DNA from: Bacteroides intestinalis DSM 17393
GTDB lineage: Bacteria; Bacteroidota; Bacteroidia; Bacteroidales; Bacteroidaceae
DNA: 64,000 bases
Direction: 5' to 3'
Assembly (NCBI RefSeq): GCF_000172175.1
Contig: NZ_ABJL02000008.1
Span: 1,488,001-1,552,000, forward strand
The position numbers and the translations under genes were made by a program. The notes beneath the pieces were generated by a model that made no database searches, was not told the origin of the DNA, and was given only the letters and a program-made list of their open reading frames with translations. Position 1 is the stretch's first letter, and the number at the start of each line of letters is the position of its first letter. Positions 26,025-35,234 of the stretch are shown here, in pieces.

Positions 26025-27032
26025 TTATCGTTTAAGTAATCTTCCTGCGATGTTGCCGATGGCGGCACCTGTCGCACCTGCTGCTATCGATCCCGTGCGG
26101 CTCGCTGTCTGTGCCACGTTCCTGCCGTAGTTACCTGCACCGCCGCCTGCCTGGATTATCCAGTTGGCCACTGTCGGAATGGTGAAATATCCGATGATGC
26201 CGATAATGAGGAAGGTGATATAGACCGCATTCGACCCGTCAGGGATGAAATTGGGATCGGACAACTGCTCGATGTCCTTCTGTAGCATCAGTACCTGTAT
26301 GCGTGCAAGCACGCTGCTGAAAAGGTCGCTCACGGGGAGCCATAGATAGATGCTGATATATCGGACAAACCACTGCGTGAGTGAGGCATGGAAGCCGTCC
26401 CAACAGGCTATCGCAAAGGATATGGGCCCGAGTATCGAGAGGACAATGAGGAAGAATGTTCTCAGCGTGTCTATGACAAGTGCTGCGGCATTGAACATCA
26501 GTTCCAACAGTTCACGGAAGAAGTTCTGAACAGCCTTTTTCATATTGTACATCGCACGATCCACATACATTCCGCAAGCCTCAATCGCATCCAACGCTCC
26601 CAACTCATCGAGCTTGTTGTCAAAGGACTCCTTATCCACAAGGTAGGCTGTTTCGGGATTGCGTTTCATCGCCTCAAATTCCAGTTTATCCTTCTGCTTG
26701 CGATACTCGTTCATATCGAAGGTCTGTGTTTCAAGGATTCTGTGTGTTCCCGTCACGATGGGCGACATCACGCTGTTGAGCGTGCCCAACACCAATGTCG
26801 GGAAGAACATGATACACAGTCCGAGAGCAAAGGGACGCAGGAGCGGAAAGACATCTATAGGCTCGGCTCTTGCCAACGACTGCCAGACACGATAGGCGAC
26901 GTAAAAGAGAGCACCCAATCCGGCAAGTCCTTTGGCGACACCCGTCATCTGCGAGCAGAGGGGCATCATATCCACATACAGACTCTGGAGTATCTGATGC
27001 AGATTGTCAAAGTTTACTGCTAATAGTACCAT
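26025..27032 (-). CDS. traJ: Conjugal transfer protein TraJ-like (VirB6/TrbL-like)
   Basis: A 335-residue polytopic membrane protein with several hydrophobic segments (GLAGLGALFYVAYRVW, FALGLCIMFFPTLVLGTL, FLIVLSILGPISFAIACWDG, VYITFLIIGIIGYFTIP). The C-terminus is rich in Gly and Ala. This matches TraJ, the inner-membrane VirB6-like component. It sits 18 bp after traI and before traK in the standard order. Confidence 0.85.
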   Translation of the reverse strand: MVLLAVNFDNLHQILQSLYVDMMPLCSQMTGVAKGLAGLGALFYVAYRVWQSLARAEPIDVFPLLRPFALGLCIMFFPTLVLGTLNSVMSPIVTGTHRILETQTFDMNEYRKQKDKLEFEAMKRNPETAYLVDKESFDNKLDELGALDAIEACGMYVDRAMYNMKKAVQNFFRELLELMFNAAALVIDTLRTFFLIVLSILGPISFAIACWDGFHASLTQWFVRYISIYLWLPVSDLFSSVLARIQVLMLQKDIEQLSDPNFIPDGSNAVYITFLIIGIIGYFTIPTVANWIIQAGGGAGNYGRNVAQTASRTGSIAAGATGAAIGNIAGRLLKR

Positions 27033-27050
27033 AGTCGTAGGGTTTCAGGT

Positions 27051-27680
27051 TTACCAATAGCGTTCACTCGGCGAGCCGTAGAGGGACATCACACGGTCAA
27101 CATCGTTCTGCTTCTTCGCTCTGAGGTAGGACACTCCGATATTCTTGTTGGTGTAGTACTGCACAAGCCCACGGTACTGGAGCATCTCGCTATAACACTT
27201 GTCGATGATATCCATTCTATCCTTGTCGCTCATCGAGAGCCCGTTCTCATTGACCACCGATTTAAGGTCATTCAAGAGGTGGGCACTCTCTTCGAGCAGT
27301 TTTGTATATCCCAGAGCAATGGCACTGAGTTCCTCCACCGTGAAGTAGGGGTCGTTGAGCATACGCTCAAAGCTGTTCACATAGATGTCGGTGATGTCGC
27401 CTACAAGCAGGATGGTCTGCTGTACCTTGCGTGCATCGCGGACAAGGTTCTTCACCTTCTTCAGAGCATCGTAGTACTCCTTGCCCTGCTTATAGATCTT
27501 TACTGTCTCCTGGAAGTTCTGAATCATCGTACTTGCCGTAGAGGATGTATGCACGATGTTCTTCGTGGCATTGATGATGCCTTGTGCGAGGTTGCCGGGG
27601 TCTGTCACCACCCACTGCGCCCTCGATGTCTGGCTGACAAAGAGAGCCACCAGACAGAGCATAAAAATTTTAAATCTCAT
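27051..27680 (-). CDS. traI: Conjugal transfer protein TraI-like (DUF4141)
   Basis: A 209-residue exported helical protein with a signal peptide (MRFKIFMLCLVALFVSQTSRA). The mature part begins QWVVTDPGNLAQGIINATK and is a long coiled-coil helix bundle, the pattern of DUF4141/TraI, the VirB5-like minor pilus component family. The start was set at the ATG at 27678-27680; the open frame upstream overlaps traG and lacks a signal peptide. No traH was seen between traG and this gene. Confidence 0.85.
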   Translation of the reverse strand: MRFKIFMLCLVALFVSQTSRAQWVVTDPGNLAQGIINATKNIVHTSSTASTMIQNFQETVKIYKQGKEYYDALKKVKNLVRDARKVQQTILLVGDITDIYVNSFERMLNDPYFTVEELSAIALGYTKLLEESAHLLNDLKSVVNENGLSMSDKDRMDIIDKCYSEMLQYRGLVQYYTNKNIGVSYLRAKKQNDVDRVMSLYGSPSERYW

Positions 27681-27711
27681 ACTGTTACGAATTAAATGGT
27701 GAATAAATGGG

Positions 27712-30210
27712 TTACTTGTTTCGCTTGCTCTCGGCAAGCTGCTTGATGGCGAGCTCGATGTTGCCGTCCAACTTCTCGGTGAGCTGCTGCAACTCCAGTT
27801 TCTCGGTCTCCTCGGTAGTGTAGCAGTAGTACTCTTCGGAAGATACCTCTGTGGCATAGACCGCCGACTGTGCTCCGCCAAGACCTATCCACACCTCCTT
27901 GTATTTCCTGCCGGGAGCATTGGAGAGGTTGATGGAGAGAATCTGTGCACGCTCCTTGTCGGTGAGTCCGAGCAAAGCCTGTATCTCATCGAACTTGTTC
28001 ACATACTTACGCTGGTCAAGAAGAATCTTGCAGTCGCTGTTGTTGATGATGGTACCCTTGACGATAGAGGAAGAGATGATGTCCTCGACCTCCTGCGTTA
28101 CCACAACTGCTTCGCCGAAGAACTTACGCACGGTCTTGAAGAGGTACTTCAGATACTCGGCCATGCCCTCCTTGCTGATGGCTTTCCAAGCCTCCTCCAA
28201 GAGAATCATCTTGCGGATGCCCTTCAGTCTACGCATCTTGTTGATGAAGGTCTCCATAATGATGATGGTCACTATCGGGAAGAGTACCTTATTGTCCTTG
28301 ATGTTATCCAACTCGAAGACGATAAACCGCTTGTTGAGCAAGTCCAGCTGCTTGTCGGAGTTCAGGAGGAAATCATACTCGCCACCCTTGTAGTATGGCT
28401 CCAAGACATTGAGGAATCCCCACACATCGAAGTCCTTCTCGCGTGTACGCTTCTCCTTGAGAATATCCTGATACTCGTCACGGATAAACTCATAGAAGGT
28501 GTTGAACGATGGCTTGATGCTCTTGTCAGTGCGGATACGCTCCAAGAAGAGGTTCACGGCATTGGAGAGTGCCACCTCCTCGGCTCTCGTCGGTGGCTCA
28601 TCATCCCTTTTCCACAGCGTGAGGATAAGTGTCTTGATGGACTCCTTCTTCTCAATGTCGAACACACCATCCTCGACATAGAAAGGATTAAAGGCTATCG
28701 GATCACTCTCCTCATAGGTGAAGTAAATGCCGTCCTCGCCATGCGTGCGTGCATTGATAAGGTTACACAACCCCTGATAAGAGTTACCCGTATCGACAAG
28801 CAACACATGCGTACCTTGCTCGTAATACTGCCTTACCATATGGTTGGTGAAGAAGGACTTTCCACTGCCCGAAGGACCGAGGATGAACTTGTTGCGGTTG
28901 GTGATGACACCACGCTTCATAGGCAAATCCGAAATATCCAGATGGATAGGCTTGCCCGTCAAGCGGTCCACCATACGCATACCGAACGGAGAGAGTGAAT
29001 CCTGTCCTGTGGTCTCCTCAATGAAGAGGCATAGTGCCTGCTCGATAAAGGTGTAGAAGGACTCCTCGGCAGGAAAATCGCCTGCATTGCCGGGGATAGC
29101 AGCCCAGAATAGTGTCGGTGTATCCACCGTATTGTGTCGGGGCTTGGCCTCCATCAAGGCGAGCTGACTGCCTACATCGTTCTTCACACGCTTCAGTTTT
29201 TCCCTGTCATCGCTCCACGCGAAGACATTGCAATGGGCACGGATAGCCGTCAGCCCCTGGCTGTGTGCCTCGTTCAGGTACTCCTCAATCCACTCGCGGT
29301 TAATCTGGTTGGAGCGACTGTAACGCGATAGCGAGTGCATATTGCGTGCTGTCTGCTCGAACTTACGCAGCATCTCCGCAGAGTCATCGATGAAGAGGTA
29401 CTGGTTCACGATGTGGTTGCAGGTGAGCAACACCCCGATAGGTGCGGCAAACGAGAGGCGGCAATCGCTACGGTCTGTTGAGAGACGCTCGTAACGGCTG
29501 TCGGTAGCCACGCTTGTCGGCAGGTCTTCGGGATCGGAGAGCGTATGCAGGCAGAGGTAGTTGTCGCCAATCTTCATCTCGCCAGCTCCGAGGGTGATAT
29601 CCTGCAAGCAGGTGGTATCCTCCTGCGAGAGCGAGAAGTATTTCTCGATGATGCCCGCACTTGACTCTGTGCCTGTAATCTCATCGCCCGTAAGACGGGT
29701 GAGCGTGATGAATCCGCTGTCGTTGATGATACGCTCGAACTGCTCGCAGCACTCCAGGAATCGGCTTACCGCCTCCTTGTCCTGCATCTCCTTCGGGATG
29801 ATGAAGCCGCGGGTAAGGGCATTGAAGCTGCTGGTTGTGCGGCTATGCTCCTTGGTGGTCTTGGTGAGGAACAGATAACAAGTGTGCTTCAGGTAAGGAC
29901 GCTCGTTGAAGTGTCGCTCAAAGGAACGAGAAAGGAAACTGAGGTCTTCCTTCTGCAACTCGGGGGTGTAGCTCTCCTCAATGAAGAAGTCCTGCTTATG
30001 CACGATACTGTAGTTCGGCAAGACCTTGACCGCCTTGACCCATGCCGAGTGTATCGCCTCATACTCCGCCTGTGTGACAGTGAAGAGTTCGGGAAGCTCC
30101 ACACGATAGCAGACCGTGATGTCGGCATCCTTGCTGATGATGCAGTCGTGCTCAACCGACAGAATCGGGAACTTGCTTTCGAGGGTAGCTGCTTTCATTA
30201 CATTTCTCAT
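27712..30210 (-). CDS. traG: TraG conjugation ATPase (VirB4-like)
   Basis: An 832-residue cytoplasmic ATPase that powers pilus assembly and substrate transfer. Walker A is GPSGSGKSFFTNH (about 443-455), and Walker B is MILLEEAWKAI (about 665-675), preceded by the usual arm region. The N-terminal half contains the VirB4-type domain (FERHFNERPYLKHTCYLFLT). The start codon at 30208-30210 overlaps the traF stop. The C-terminus is charged (KQLAESKRNK). Full length for the family. Confidence 0.9.
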   Translation of the reverse strand: MRNVMKAATLESKFPILSVEHDCIISKDADITVCYRVELPELFTVTQAEYEAIHSAWVKAVKVLPNYSIVHKQDFFIEESYTPELQKEDLSFLSRSFERHFNERPYLKHTCYLFLTKTTKEHSRTTSSFNALTRGFIIPKEMQDKEAVSRFLECCEQFERIINDSGFITLTRLTGDEITGTESSAGIIEKYFSLSQEDTTCLQDITLGAGEMKIGDNYLCLHTLSDPEDLPTSVATDSRYERLSTDRSDCRLSFAAPIGVLLTCNHIVNQYLFIDDSAEMLRKFEQTARNMHSLSRYSRSNQINREWIEEYLNEAHSQGLTAIRAHCNVFAWSDDREKLKRVKNDVGSQLALMEAKPRHNTVDTPTLFWAAIPGNAGDFPAEESFYTFIEQALCLFIEETTGQDSLSPFGMRMVDRLTGKPIHLDISDLPMKRGVITNRNKFILGPSGSGKSFFTNHMVRQYYEQGTHVLLVDTGNSYQGLCNLINARTHGEDGIYFTYEESDPIAFNPFYVEDGVFDIEKKESIKTLILTLWKRDDEPPTRAEEVALSNAVNLFLERIRTDKSIKPSFNTFYEFIRDEYQDILKEKRTREKDFDVWGFLNVLEPYYKGGEYDFLLNSDKQLDLLNKRFIVFELDNIKDNKVLFPIVTIIIMETFINKMRRLKGIRKMILLEEAWKAISKEGMAEYLKYLFKTVRKFFGEAVVVTQEVEDIISSSIVKGTIINNSDCKILLDQRKYVNKFDEIQALLGLTDKERAQILSINLSNAPGRKYKEVWIGLGGAQSAVYATEVSSEEYYCYTTEETEKLELQQLTEKLDGNIELAIKQLAESKRNK

Positions 30211-30539
30211 GACTTTCTGTTTTTGAGGTTAGGAATAATCAATCGCAAGAATCGCTTGCGGCTGATGATGTAGCGGGGATGGTTCTTTGCAGCCTGTATC
30301 TTCATCAAGCCCCACTCGCCATACTTGGCATTCAGGTGGAATGTCGCCCAGACAAGTACCGAAGCGGAGATGATTCCCAGTGCGATACATATCCATTGGT
30401 TCACGCCTGCCATATACAGCACCATAAAGGCAATGAGTATGGCGAGCAGACCGCCGGCGAAGATGAAGAGGTATTGGCTGCGTAGCCCCTTGAACTCGGG
30501 GCTACGACCAATCCCTTTGTTGATTTGATAGACCGCCAT
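30207..30539 (-). CDS. traF: Conjugal transfer protein TraF-like (DUF4133, VirB3-like)
   Basis: A 110-residue protein with two adjacent membrane segments (YLFIFAGGLLAILIAFMVLYMAG and WICIALGIISASVLVWATF), then a basic tail. This is the form of the small VirB3-like TraF that anchors the ATPase. It starts 1 bp after traE and overlaps traG by 4 bp. Confidence 0.85.
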   Translation of the reverse strand: MAVYQINKGIGRSPEFKGLRSQYLFIFAGGLLAILIAFMVLYMAGVNQWICIALGIISASVLVWATFHLNAKYGEWGLMKIQAAKNHPRYIISRKRFLRLIIPNLKNRKS

Positions 30540-30540
30540 A

Positions 30541-30837
30541 TTAGAGGAAGAATGAACGTAAGATGGTGGCGGCTACAATCAGGAAGATACAGGCACCGAA
30601 CCAAGAGGCTGCGGTCTTCGAGGTGTCGGGGTCGCCAGAAGAGAACTTCGAATAGACCTTCACGCCGCCGATAAGACCGACTACGGCTCCCACTGCGTAA
30701 ATCAACTTGGTACCCGGATCGAAATACGATGTTACCATGTTGGTAGCCTCGGTGATACCTGCGATACCGTTACCCTGTGCAAATGCACTCACTGTTGCAA
30801 GCATAAATGCTGCTGCGAATAATACTTTTTTCTTCAT
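30541..30837 (-). CDS. traE: Conjugal transfer protein TraE-like (DUF4134)
   Basis: A 98-residue protein with a signal peptide (MKKKVLFAAAFMLATVSAFA), then two hydrophobic segments (LIYAVGAVVGLIGGVKVYS and WFGACIFLIVAATILRSFFL). The size and form recall a VirB2-like pilin, and the DUF4134 family is placed there in Bacteroides systems. It begins a second transcript of the tra cluster, since the plus-strand ATPase gene separates it from traA-traC. Confidence 0.85.
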   Translation of the reverse strand: MKKKVLFAAAFMLATVSAFAQGNGIAGITEATNMVTSYFDPGTKLIYAVGAVVGLIGGVKVYSKFSSGDPDTSKTAASWFGACIFLIVAATILRSFFL

Positions 30838-31053
30838 ACGTCGAAATGTTTTTTAGTTATACAAAAAGTGATTTCGACTGCGAATATATAGCACTTAATT
30901 CATTGATTTTCAAATCGGTCTATACACGTCATAACGTGTCGTCAGATGTCATAGTTGGGGCATTTTGAAGGGTGGATTTTGGGGTGAAAAGAGGTCGTGA
31001 GGAGTTATAAATGATGTGCCAAATTTGAAATAGATTTTGTACCGAAGAGTGAA

Positions 31054-31163
31054 TTTATGGAAATAGAAAATGATGATTTGTACTATTTATGGAAATAGAA
31101 ATAAACAAATCGCATTATTTATGGAAATAGATTACGGAAAATTTGCTGTTTTATGGAAATAGA
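31054..31163 (+). repeat. Four 14-bp repeats at an exact 32-bp spacing
   Basis: TTTATGGAAATAGA begins at 31054, 31086, 31118 and 31150, each 32 bp apart, with 18-bp unrelated spacers. A degraded copy (GAAATAGA) occurs at 31027. The spacing equals about three helical turns, so all copies lie on one DNA face, as expected for a cooperative binding protein. The last copy sits between the promoter boxes of the ATPase gene. Together with 30838-31053 this fills the gap of about 350 bp between traE and the ATPase gene. Confidence 0.8.
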
Positions 31164-31173
31164 ATTATTTTTG
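31142..31173 (+). promoter_or_regulatory. Promoter of the AAA ATPase gene
   Basis: TTTG (31142-31145) and TATTTTTG (31166-31173) are spaced 20 bp apart and lie 20 bp before the ATG at 31193. The fourth repeat (31150-31163) fills the space between the two boxes, so a protein bound there would block RNA polymerase. Confidence 0.7.
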
Positions 31174-31192
31174 CAGTAAAATAATATGAATT

Positions 31193-32461
31193 ATGAATAC
31201 TCAGACATTACTATCAATAGTAGCAGACCAGCGTGAGGAGTTGCTAGCGAATGATTACTCGGAGTTGTGCCCACGTCCTGAAGAATCACAACTTGACTTA
31301 AAGAGCAATCGAGCTCAGGTTGTGATAGGTGTCAGACGATGTGGAAAATCAACATTATGCGAAATGTTCCTTAAGCAAAAGGGGATTGACTTTGCCTATG
31401 TAAACTTTGATGATGACCGAATGGAGGATATGAAGGCAAGTGATTTAGACCATTTGCTTGAAGCATTATATATGACCTATGGAGAGTTCAAATATCTGTT
31501 CCTTGATGAGATACAGAATATAGAAGGCTGGCCATTGTTTGTCAATCGATTGCTTCGCCAGAAAATGCATCTATTTATTACGGGTTCTAATTCTAAATTA
31601 CTCAGTAAGGAATTAAGTACACATCTGACAGGAAGAAATAATAAGGTGGAACTCTATCCTTTCTCATACTCCGAGTATTGTGCAATGAAAAAGATAGATA
31701 CCACTTCGCTATCAACAAAAGCAAAGGGTATTCGCAAAAGTACCCTACATGAATATCTTCTACAAGGTGGATTCCCAGAATTGTTCAATGAGAGTAATCG
31801 TAAAGGTTATATTAACGGATTATTGGATGCCATCATCAAGAATGATATAGCAAAACGCTTCAAGGTTCGCAATGTGGAAGCATTACGAAGAATCGCAGCT
31901 TATCTTGCCGATAATTATTGTCAGGAATTTGTCGCCAAAACGGTAGGTGAATTATTCGGAGTATCAAATCATACGGCTGAGAACTATTATTCCTACCTTA
32001 AAGAGGCATTTCTATTGGTAGGAGTAAATCGCTTCTCATATAAAAGTAAAGATCGTGTAAGAAACGAAAAGGTTTATGTAGTGGATACTGCATTTGTCAC
32101 TGAACGCGAGGATAATTTCTCACTGGAAAATCTTGGCTGGAAGTTGGAGAATATTGTATGCATTGAGCTGATGCGTCGCTATAAGCCACTCTTTTGTGAT
32201 GTTTTCTACTATAAGGAAACATCTTCGCAAGTTGATTTTGTTATAGCAAAAGATGGCAATGTACAAGAGTTGATACAGGTATCATACGATATCTCTACTG
32301 AAAAGACACGCAATAGAGAGATTAGAGGTTTGAAGAATGCAGCCAAGAAACTAAAGTGCAATAATCTTACGCTTGTAACCTTTGAAGAACAAGAAACAAT
32401 TGAGGAGGATGGTTACACCATAAATGTTGTTCCTGCTACAGAGTGGTTACTTAACAAATAA
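31193..32461 (+). CDS. AAA ATPase with DUF4143-like C-terminus
   Basis: A 422-residue ATPase. Walker A is GVRRCGKST (about 46-54) and Walker B is YLFLDEIQNI (about 100-109), followed by HLTGRNNKVELYPFSYSEY, the signature of the archaeal-type ATPase family. The C-terminal half (YYKETSSQVDFVIAKDG) resembles a DUF4143 nuclease-like fold. The function of these proteins is unknown; they are common in Bacteroidales. The gene sits on the strand opposite the tra genes and splits traC from traE, so it looks like an insertion into the operon. Its promoter overlaps the phased repeats, which suggests tight regulation. Confidence 0.8.
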   Translation: MNTQTLLSIVADQREELLANDYSELCPRPEESQLDLKSNRAQVVIGVRRCGKSTLCEMFLKQKGIDFAYVNFDDDRMEDMKASDLDHLLEALYMTYGEFKYLFLDEIQNIEGWPLFVNRLLRQKMHLFITGSNSKLLSKELSTHLTGRNNKVELYPFSYSEYCAMKKIDTTSLSTKAKGIRKSTLHEYLLQGGFPELFNESNRKGYINGLLDAIIKNDIAKRFKVRNVEALRRIAAYLADNYCQEFVAKTVGELFGVSNHTAENYYSYLKEAFLLVGVNRFSYKSKDRVRNEKVYVVDTAFVTEREDNFSLENLGWKLENIVCIELMRRYKPLFCDVFYYKETSSQVDFVIAKDGNVQELIQVSYDISTEKTRNREIRGLKNAAKKLKCNNLTLVTFEEQETIEEDGYTINVVPATEWLLNK

Positions 32462-32484
32462 ATCTTATTTAATTTACTAATAGC

Positions 32485-32527
32485 AAGGCAAGAATCATAA
32501 TGCACAAGGCATTACGATACTTGCCTT
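32485..32527 (+). terminator. Terminator after the ATPase gene
   Basis: The outer stem is AAGGCAAG / CTTGCCTT and the inner stem TAATG / CATTA, on a 43-nt hairpin 24 bp past the stop codon. T-rich sequence follows. Confidence 0.65.
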
Positions 32528-32637
32528 ACTTGTTAATTGGAGTAGCTGAATACACATATAAACACTGACACCCCGATTCACATCGGAGTGCCAGCCTAGT
32601 TAACCAAATATATAAACAATGAAAAAAAGAATGTTTA

Positions 32638-33528
32638 TTACATAAATTTATTCCAATCAACCGCAATACGCTCTGATTGCTTACCATTCTGCCGACGACC
32701 TGCACCATCAAGATTATCTCTTAGCAATCTATCCACTTGCTTTTCCGTACTGATAGATGTAGTGTAAAAATGATAGATGTCGGAATCTTGAAGTTTATAT
32801 AAGGTCTCTGCGGCATCCATAATCTTTTTCTTATCTGTAGTCCTATTCAATAAGACATCTGCCACATTACCCAACTCTTCAAAAGTACAGGCTCCCGAAA
32901 ATTCCGGATCAGGAATAGACTCGGAAGACATCAATTCCTTCATATCCTCTTGCGACAATCTTTTCTGCGGTACAAAATTATCCTCTACATCTTCCGGATT
33001 GACATCCTCATCAACAGGTAACTCAACCTGCTTCAACTCTATTGAGCGTGTCGGAGTCTTGCGAGCGACTTCAGGGTCTTCATAATAGATGATATTGGAC
33101 TTTCCCATAACCTCATTCGGGTCATCAAAAACCACAGGTTTGATTTTAGGCTTGGGCTTGGGCTTTTCTTCTACGGGTGACTTCAATGTTTCATCTTGTG
33201 AAGTGTCTTCAAATCTCTTGGCAAGTTCCTCTACTATTGCTTGAGCTTCCAAATCAGAATAAGATGAAGGTTGAAATGCTTGCTCTTCAGACTGTACCTT
33301 CTGCAACATAGGTCTTTGCATTCTGGCTTTTCGCCTGTCCTTCCTCGCTTTCTCTTCCATCCGTTTCTTTCGATACTTCCACAATCTGATACGGGCAATA
33401 CGAGCCCAATTGTGTAACATATTCCAGAAGTCATACATTCGCTGACTGAAAATCATATTCCATACTTTGTATAATATATAGGTTGCTGATACAGCCTTAA
33501 CTGATAAATAAAAAATGGTTGTTGTCAT
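32638..33528 (-). CDS. Conjugal transfer protein, TraC/TraD-like
   Basis: A 296-residue protein with an N-terminal membrane-like segment (TTTIFYLSVKAVSATYILY), then a very basic stretch (RIRLWKYRKKRMEEKARKDRRKARMQR) and an acidic, Pro/Lys-rich linker (EEKPKPKPKIKPVVFDD). Its position between traB and traE matches the traC/traD slot of CTnDOT-type operons. I cannot tell which name applies. It starts 5 bp after traB. Confidence 0.65.
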   Translation of the reverse strand: MTTTIFYLSVKAVSATYILYKVWNMIFSQRMYDFWNMLHNWARIARIRLWKYRKKRMEEKARKDRRKARMQRPMLQKVQSEEQAFQPSSYSDLEAQAIVEELAKRFEDTSQDETLKSPVEEKPKPKPKIKPVVFDDPNEVMGKSNIIYYEDPEVARKTPTRSIELKQVELPVDEDVNPEDVEDNFVPQKRLSQEDMKELMSSESIPDPEFSGACTFEELGNVADVLLNRTTDKKKIMDAAETLYKLQDSDIYHFYTTSISTEKQVDRLLRDNLDGAGRRQNGKQSERIAVDWNKFM

Positions 33529-33533
33529 AGTTG

Positions 33534-33947
33534 TTAAATTTTAGGTGGTGAAAATCGTTCTTTATAAAGTTGAGTTATCTCCTCAATGTTAAGTTCTATA
33601 TGCTCTGCTATAATGTTACTGAGATAGCTTGCAATGCTGGTCTCTGGAGCAATCACGGGCAAAAAGTTCTTGATTTGCTCGTATAGCTGACGGTTCAGAT
33701 ACACTTGAACACGCCCCGACATAGGTGTATTCATCAAATACTTCTGTCTATAGTTGCTCTCTTCCTTTTTTTTGCGAGGCTTGGGCTTTTCTTGCACCAC
33801 CTCTTCAACAGGTTCTTCCTCGGTGGTTATGGCTTCATTCAGAATCTCCTGTACAGAAGTTTCATTCTTAGAAACATTATCAGGTTCCCGCCCTGCCATA
33901 TACCCCCTTATAAGATCCTCATCGACTTTTACGCTCTTCTTTGCCAT
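33534..33947 (-). CDS. traB: Conjugal transfer protein TraB-like (DUF3408)
   Basis: A 137-residue protein. A basic and acidic N-terminal half (KPKPRKKKEESNYRQKYL) leads to a C-terminal helical domain (VQVYLNRQLYEQIKNFLPVIAPETSIASYL) that looks like a ribbon-helix-helix variant, as in DUF3408 proteins. Its operon position right after the ParA-like traA supports the name. It may be the partner of TraA. Confidence 0.75.
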   Translation of the reverse strand: MAKKSVKVDEDLIRGYMAGREPDNVSKNETSVQEILNEAITTEEEPVEEVVQEKPKPRKKKEESNYRQKYLMNTPMSGRVQVYLNRQLYEQIKNFLPVIAPETSIASYLSNIIAEHIELNIEEITQLYKERFSPPKI

Positions 33948-33949
33948 AG

Positions 33950-34705
33950 TTATTTCAGTTTAAGTATTTCAAGAAGTTCATTGGCAAGTTCCTGTAATCC
34001 GCTTCCTTTGAGTTGCCCCGCAGGAGGAGGCAACAGCGAACATCGGAAATAGGTACGAGATGACATCGACAACTCCTTCTCGTATCGACAAAGTTCTGGG
34101 ATACTTGATTTCAGTACTTTTAATCCTGTCTTCTCCATCAACTCCGAATAGTTCTTGAGTACCTCCACATTGCTCCTTCGCTTTACCTTCGTCCAGAACA
34201 TATAGATATCCTTAAGCGGAATGCCTTTCTTTTCTGCCAAGAATCTCACCACACTGCTTGCGAAGCTGAAACTGCTATCCATTACAAAGTTGTCGGCAGC
34301 AATGGGAGTCAATACATAATCCACATTGAAAATGGTCTGTAAAACTCCGGGGACATCCATAGAGCCTGGGAGGTCAATAAAAATGATGTCATACTCTCCA
34401 GTTTCAGCAAACTCTCCCGCTGTGGCGCGGGCCTCTTCGGGCCTTACCCTTTTGATAGGATAAATCTTACATCCACGGAGTCTTTGCTCTTCAAGAAGCG
34501 TCATATACCTCTTGTTTTTCTCCACCATCTCCTTGTCTCGTTCACGGAGATTATAAAGGCTACGCTGGGTAGCATCACAATCCACGATGGCTACACTCTT
34601 ATCCATCGTATAGTTCAGGAGGCTGGCAAGGGCTACCAACATTGTACTTTTACCAACTCCACCTTTCTGGTTGCTTACTGCAACAAATACTGGTTTTTTT
34701 TTCAT
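33950..34705 (-). CDS. traA: ParA-family ATPase TraA
   Basis: A 251-residue partition-type ATPase. The deviant Walker A is QKGGVGKSTM (about 13-22). An ATP-binding aspartate lies in AIVDCDATQRS (about 39-49), and switch II is in IIFIDLPGSMD (about 108-118). It opens the minus-strand transfer operon, as in CTnDOT-type elements, and may position the element or the transfer machinery at the cell membrane. The only DNA upstream is the mob regulatory region. Confidence 0.85.
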   Translation of the reverse strand: MKKKPVFVAVSNQKGGVGKSTMLVALASLLNYTMDKSVAIVDCDATQRSLYNLRERDKEMVEKNKRYMTLLEEQRLRGCKIYPIKRVRPEEARATAGEFAETGEYDIIFIDLPGSMDVPGVLQTIFNVDYVLTPIAADNFVMDSSFSFASSVVRFLAEKKGIPLKDIYMFWTKVKRRSNVEVLKNYSELMEKTGLKVLKSSIPELCRYEKELSMSSRTYFRCSLLPPPAGQLKGSGLQELANELLEILKLK

Positions 34706-35062
34706 AACTGTAAATTTTTTAATGGTTAATTACTTATTACATTATTTGTCTATTACTTGGTTTGTTGGTTTGTTGGTTACTTGGTGATATGGTGACATTG
34801 TGCTCACCAACCAATAAGTCAACCTTTGTTTGTTGCAACGCCCCAATAATGCAATAATTATTTGCTTGCTTACTCTCACAATTTCACCAATCCTTAATCA
34901 CTTAATCAAGCAATCAATTATTGGTTTGTTGCACCATTTCTGACGCAAAGAAATAGCGAAAAATTGGAATAATCACAATGTCGTCAAGCCTCTGACTACA
35001 CATGTCATCATATGTCATCACATTGCATATAACTCGCTATTTATCAATAGAATACACCTGTC

Positions 35063-35070
35063 TAACTTTG
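35063..35070 (+). promoter_or_regulatory. Promoter of the mob operon
   Basis: TAACTTTG matches the -7 box. A TTTAT at 35040-35044, about 19 bp before it, is a fair -33 box. The predicted transcript has a structured leader of about 240 nt before mobA. Confidence 0.5.
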
Positions 35071-35181
35071 CACCCGAAAGGTCTATGGACGCACGACGAA
35101 CGGAGTTTTCGGATGCTTCTCTCTGAGGGGAACGGCGACAGCCAATTTTACGAAGGAAAATTCATGTTCAAGCGAACATAG

Positions 35182-35234
35182 CAAGTTGTGTTTTGAGGCA
35201 CCCGAAATGTTTTCGGGCACTCAAAACAAACTTG
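35182..35234 (+). other. Large perfect-like hairpin, candidate oriT or leader structure
   Basis: CAAGTTGTGTTTTGAG pairs with CTCAAAACAAACTTG around an inner CCCGAAA / TTTCGGG stem. It spans 53 bp in the mob leader. It has no T-run after it, so it is not an ordinary terminator. Confidence 0.6.

Noticed and set aside
31054..31163. Regular repeats that could be a CRISPR array
   Set aside because: The repeat is only 14 bp with 18-bp spacers, there are four copies, one overlaps a promoter, and no cas gene is near. Operator sites explain it better.
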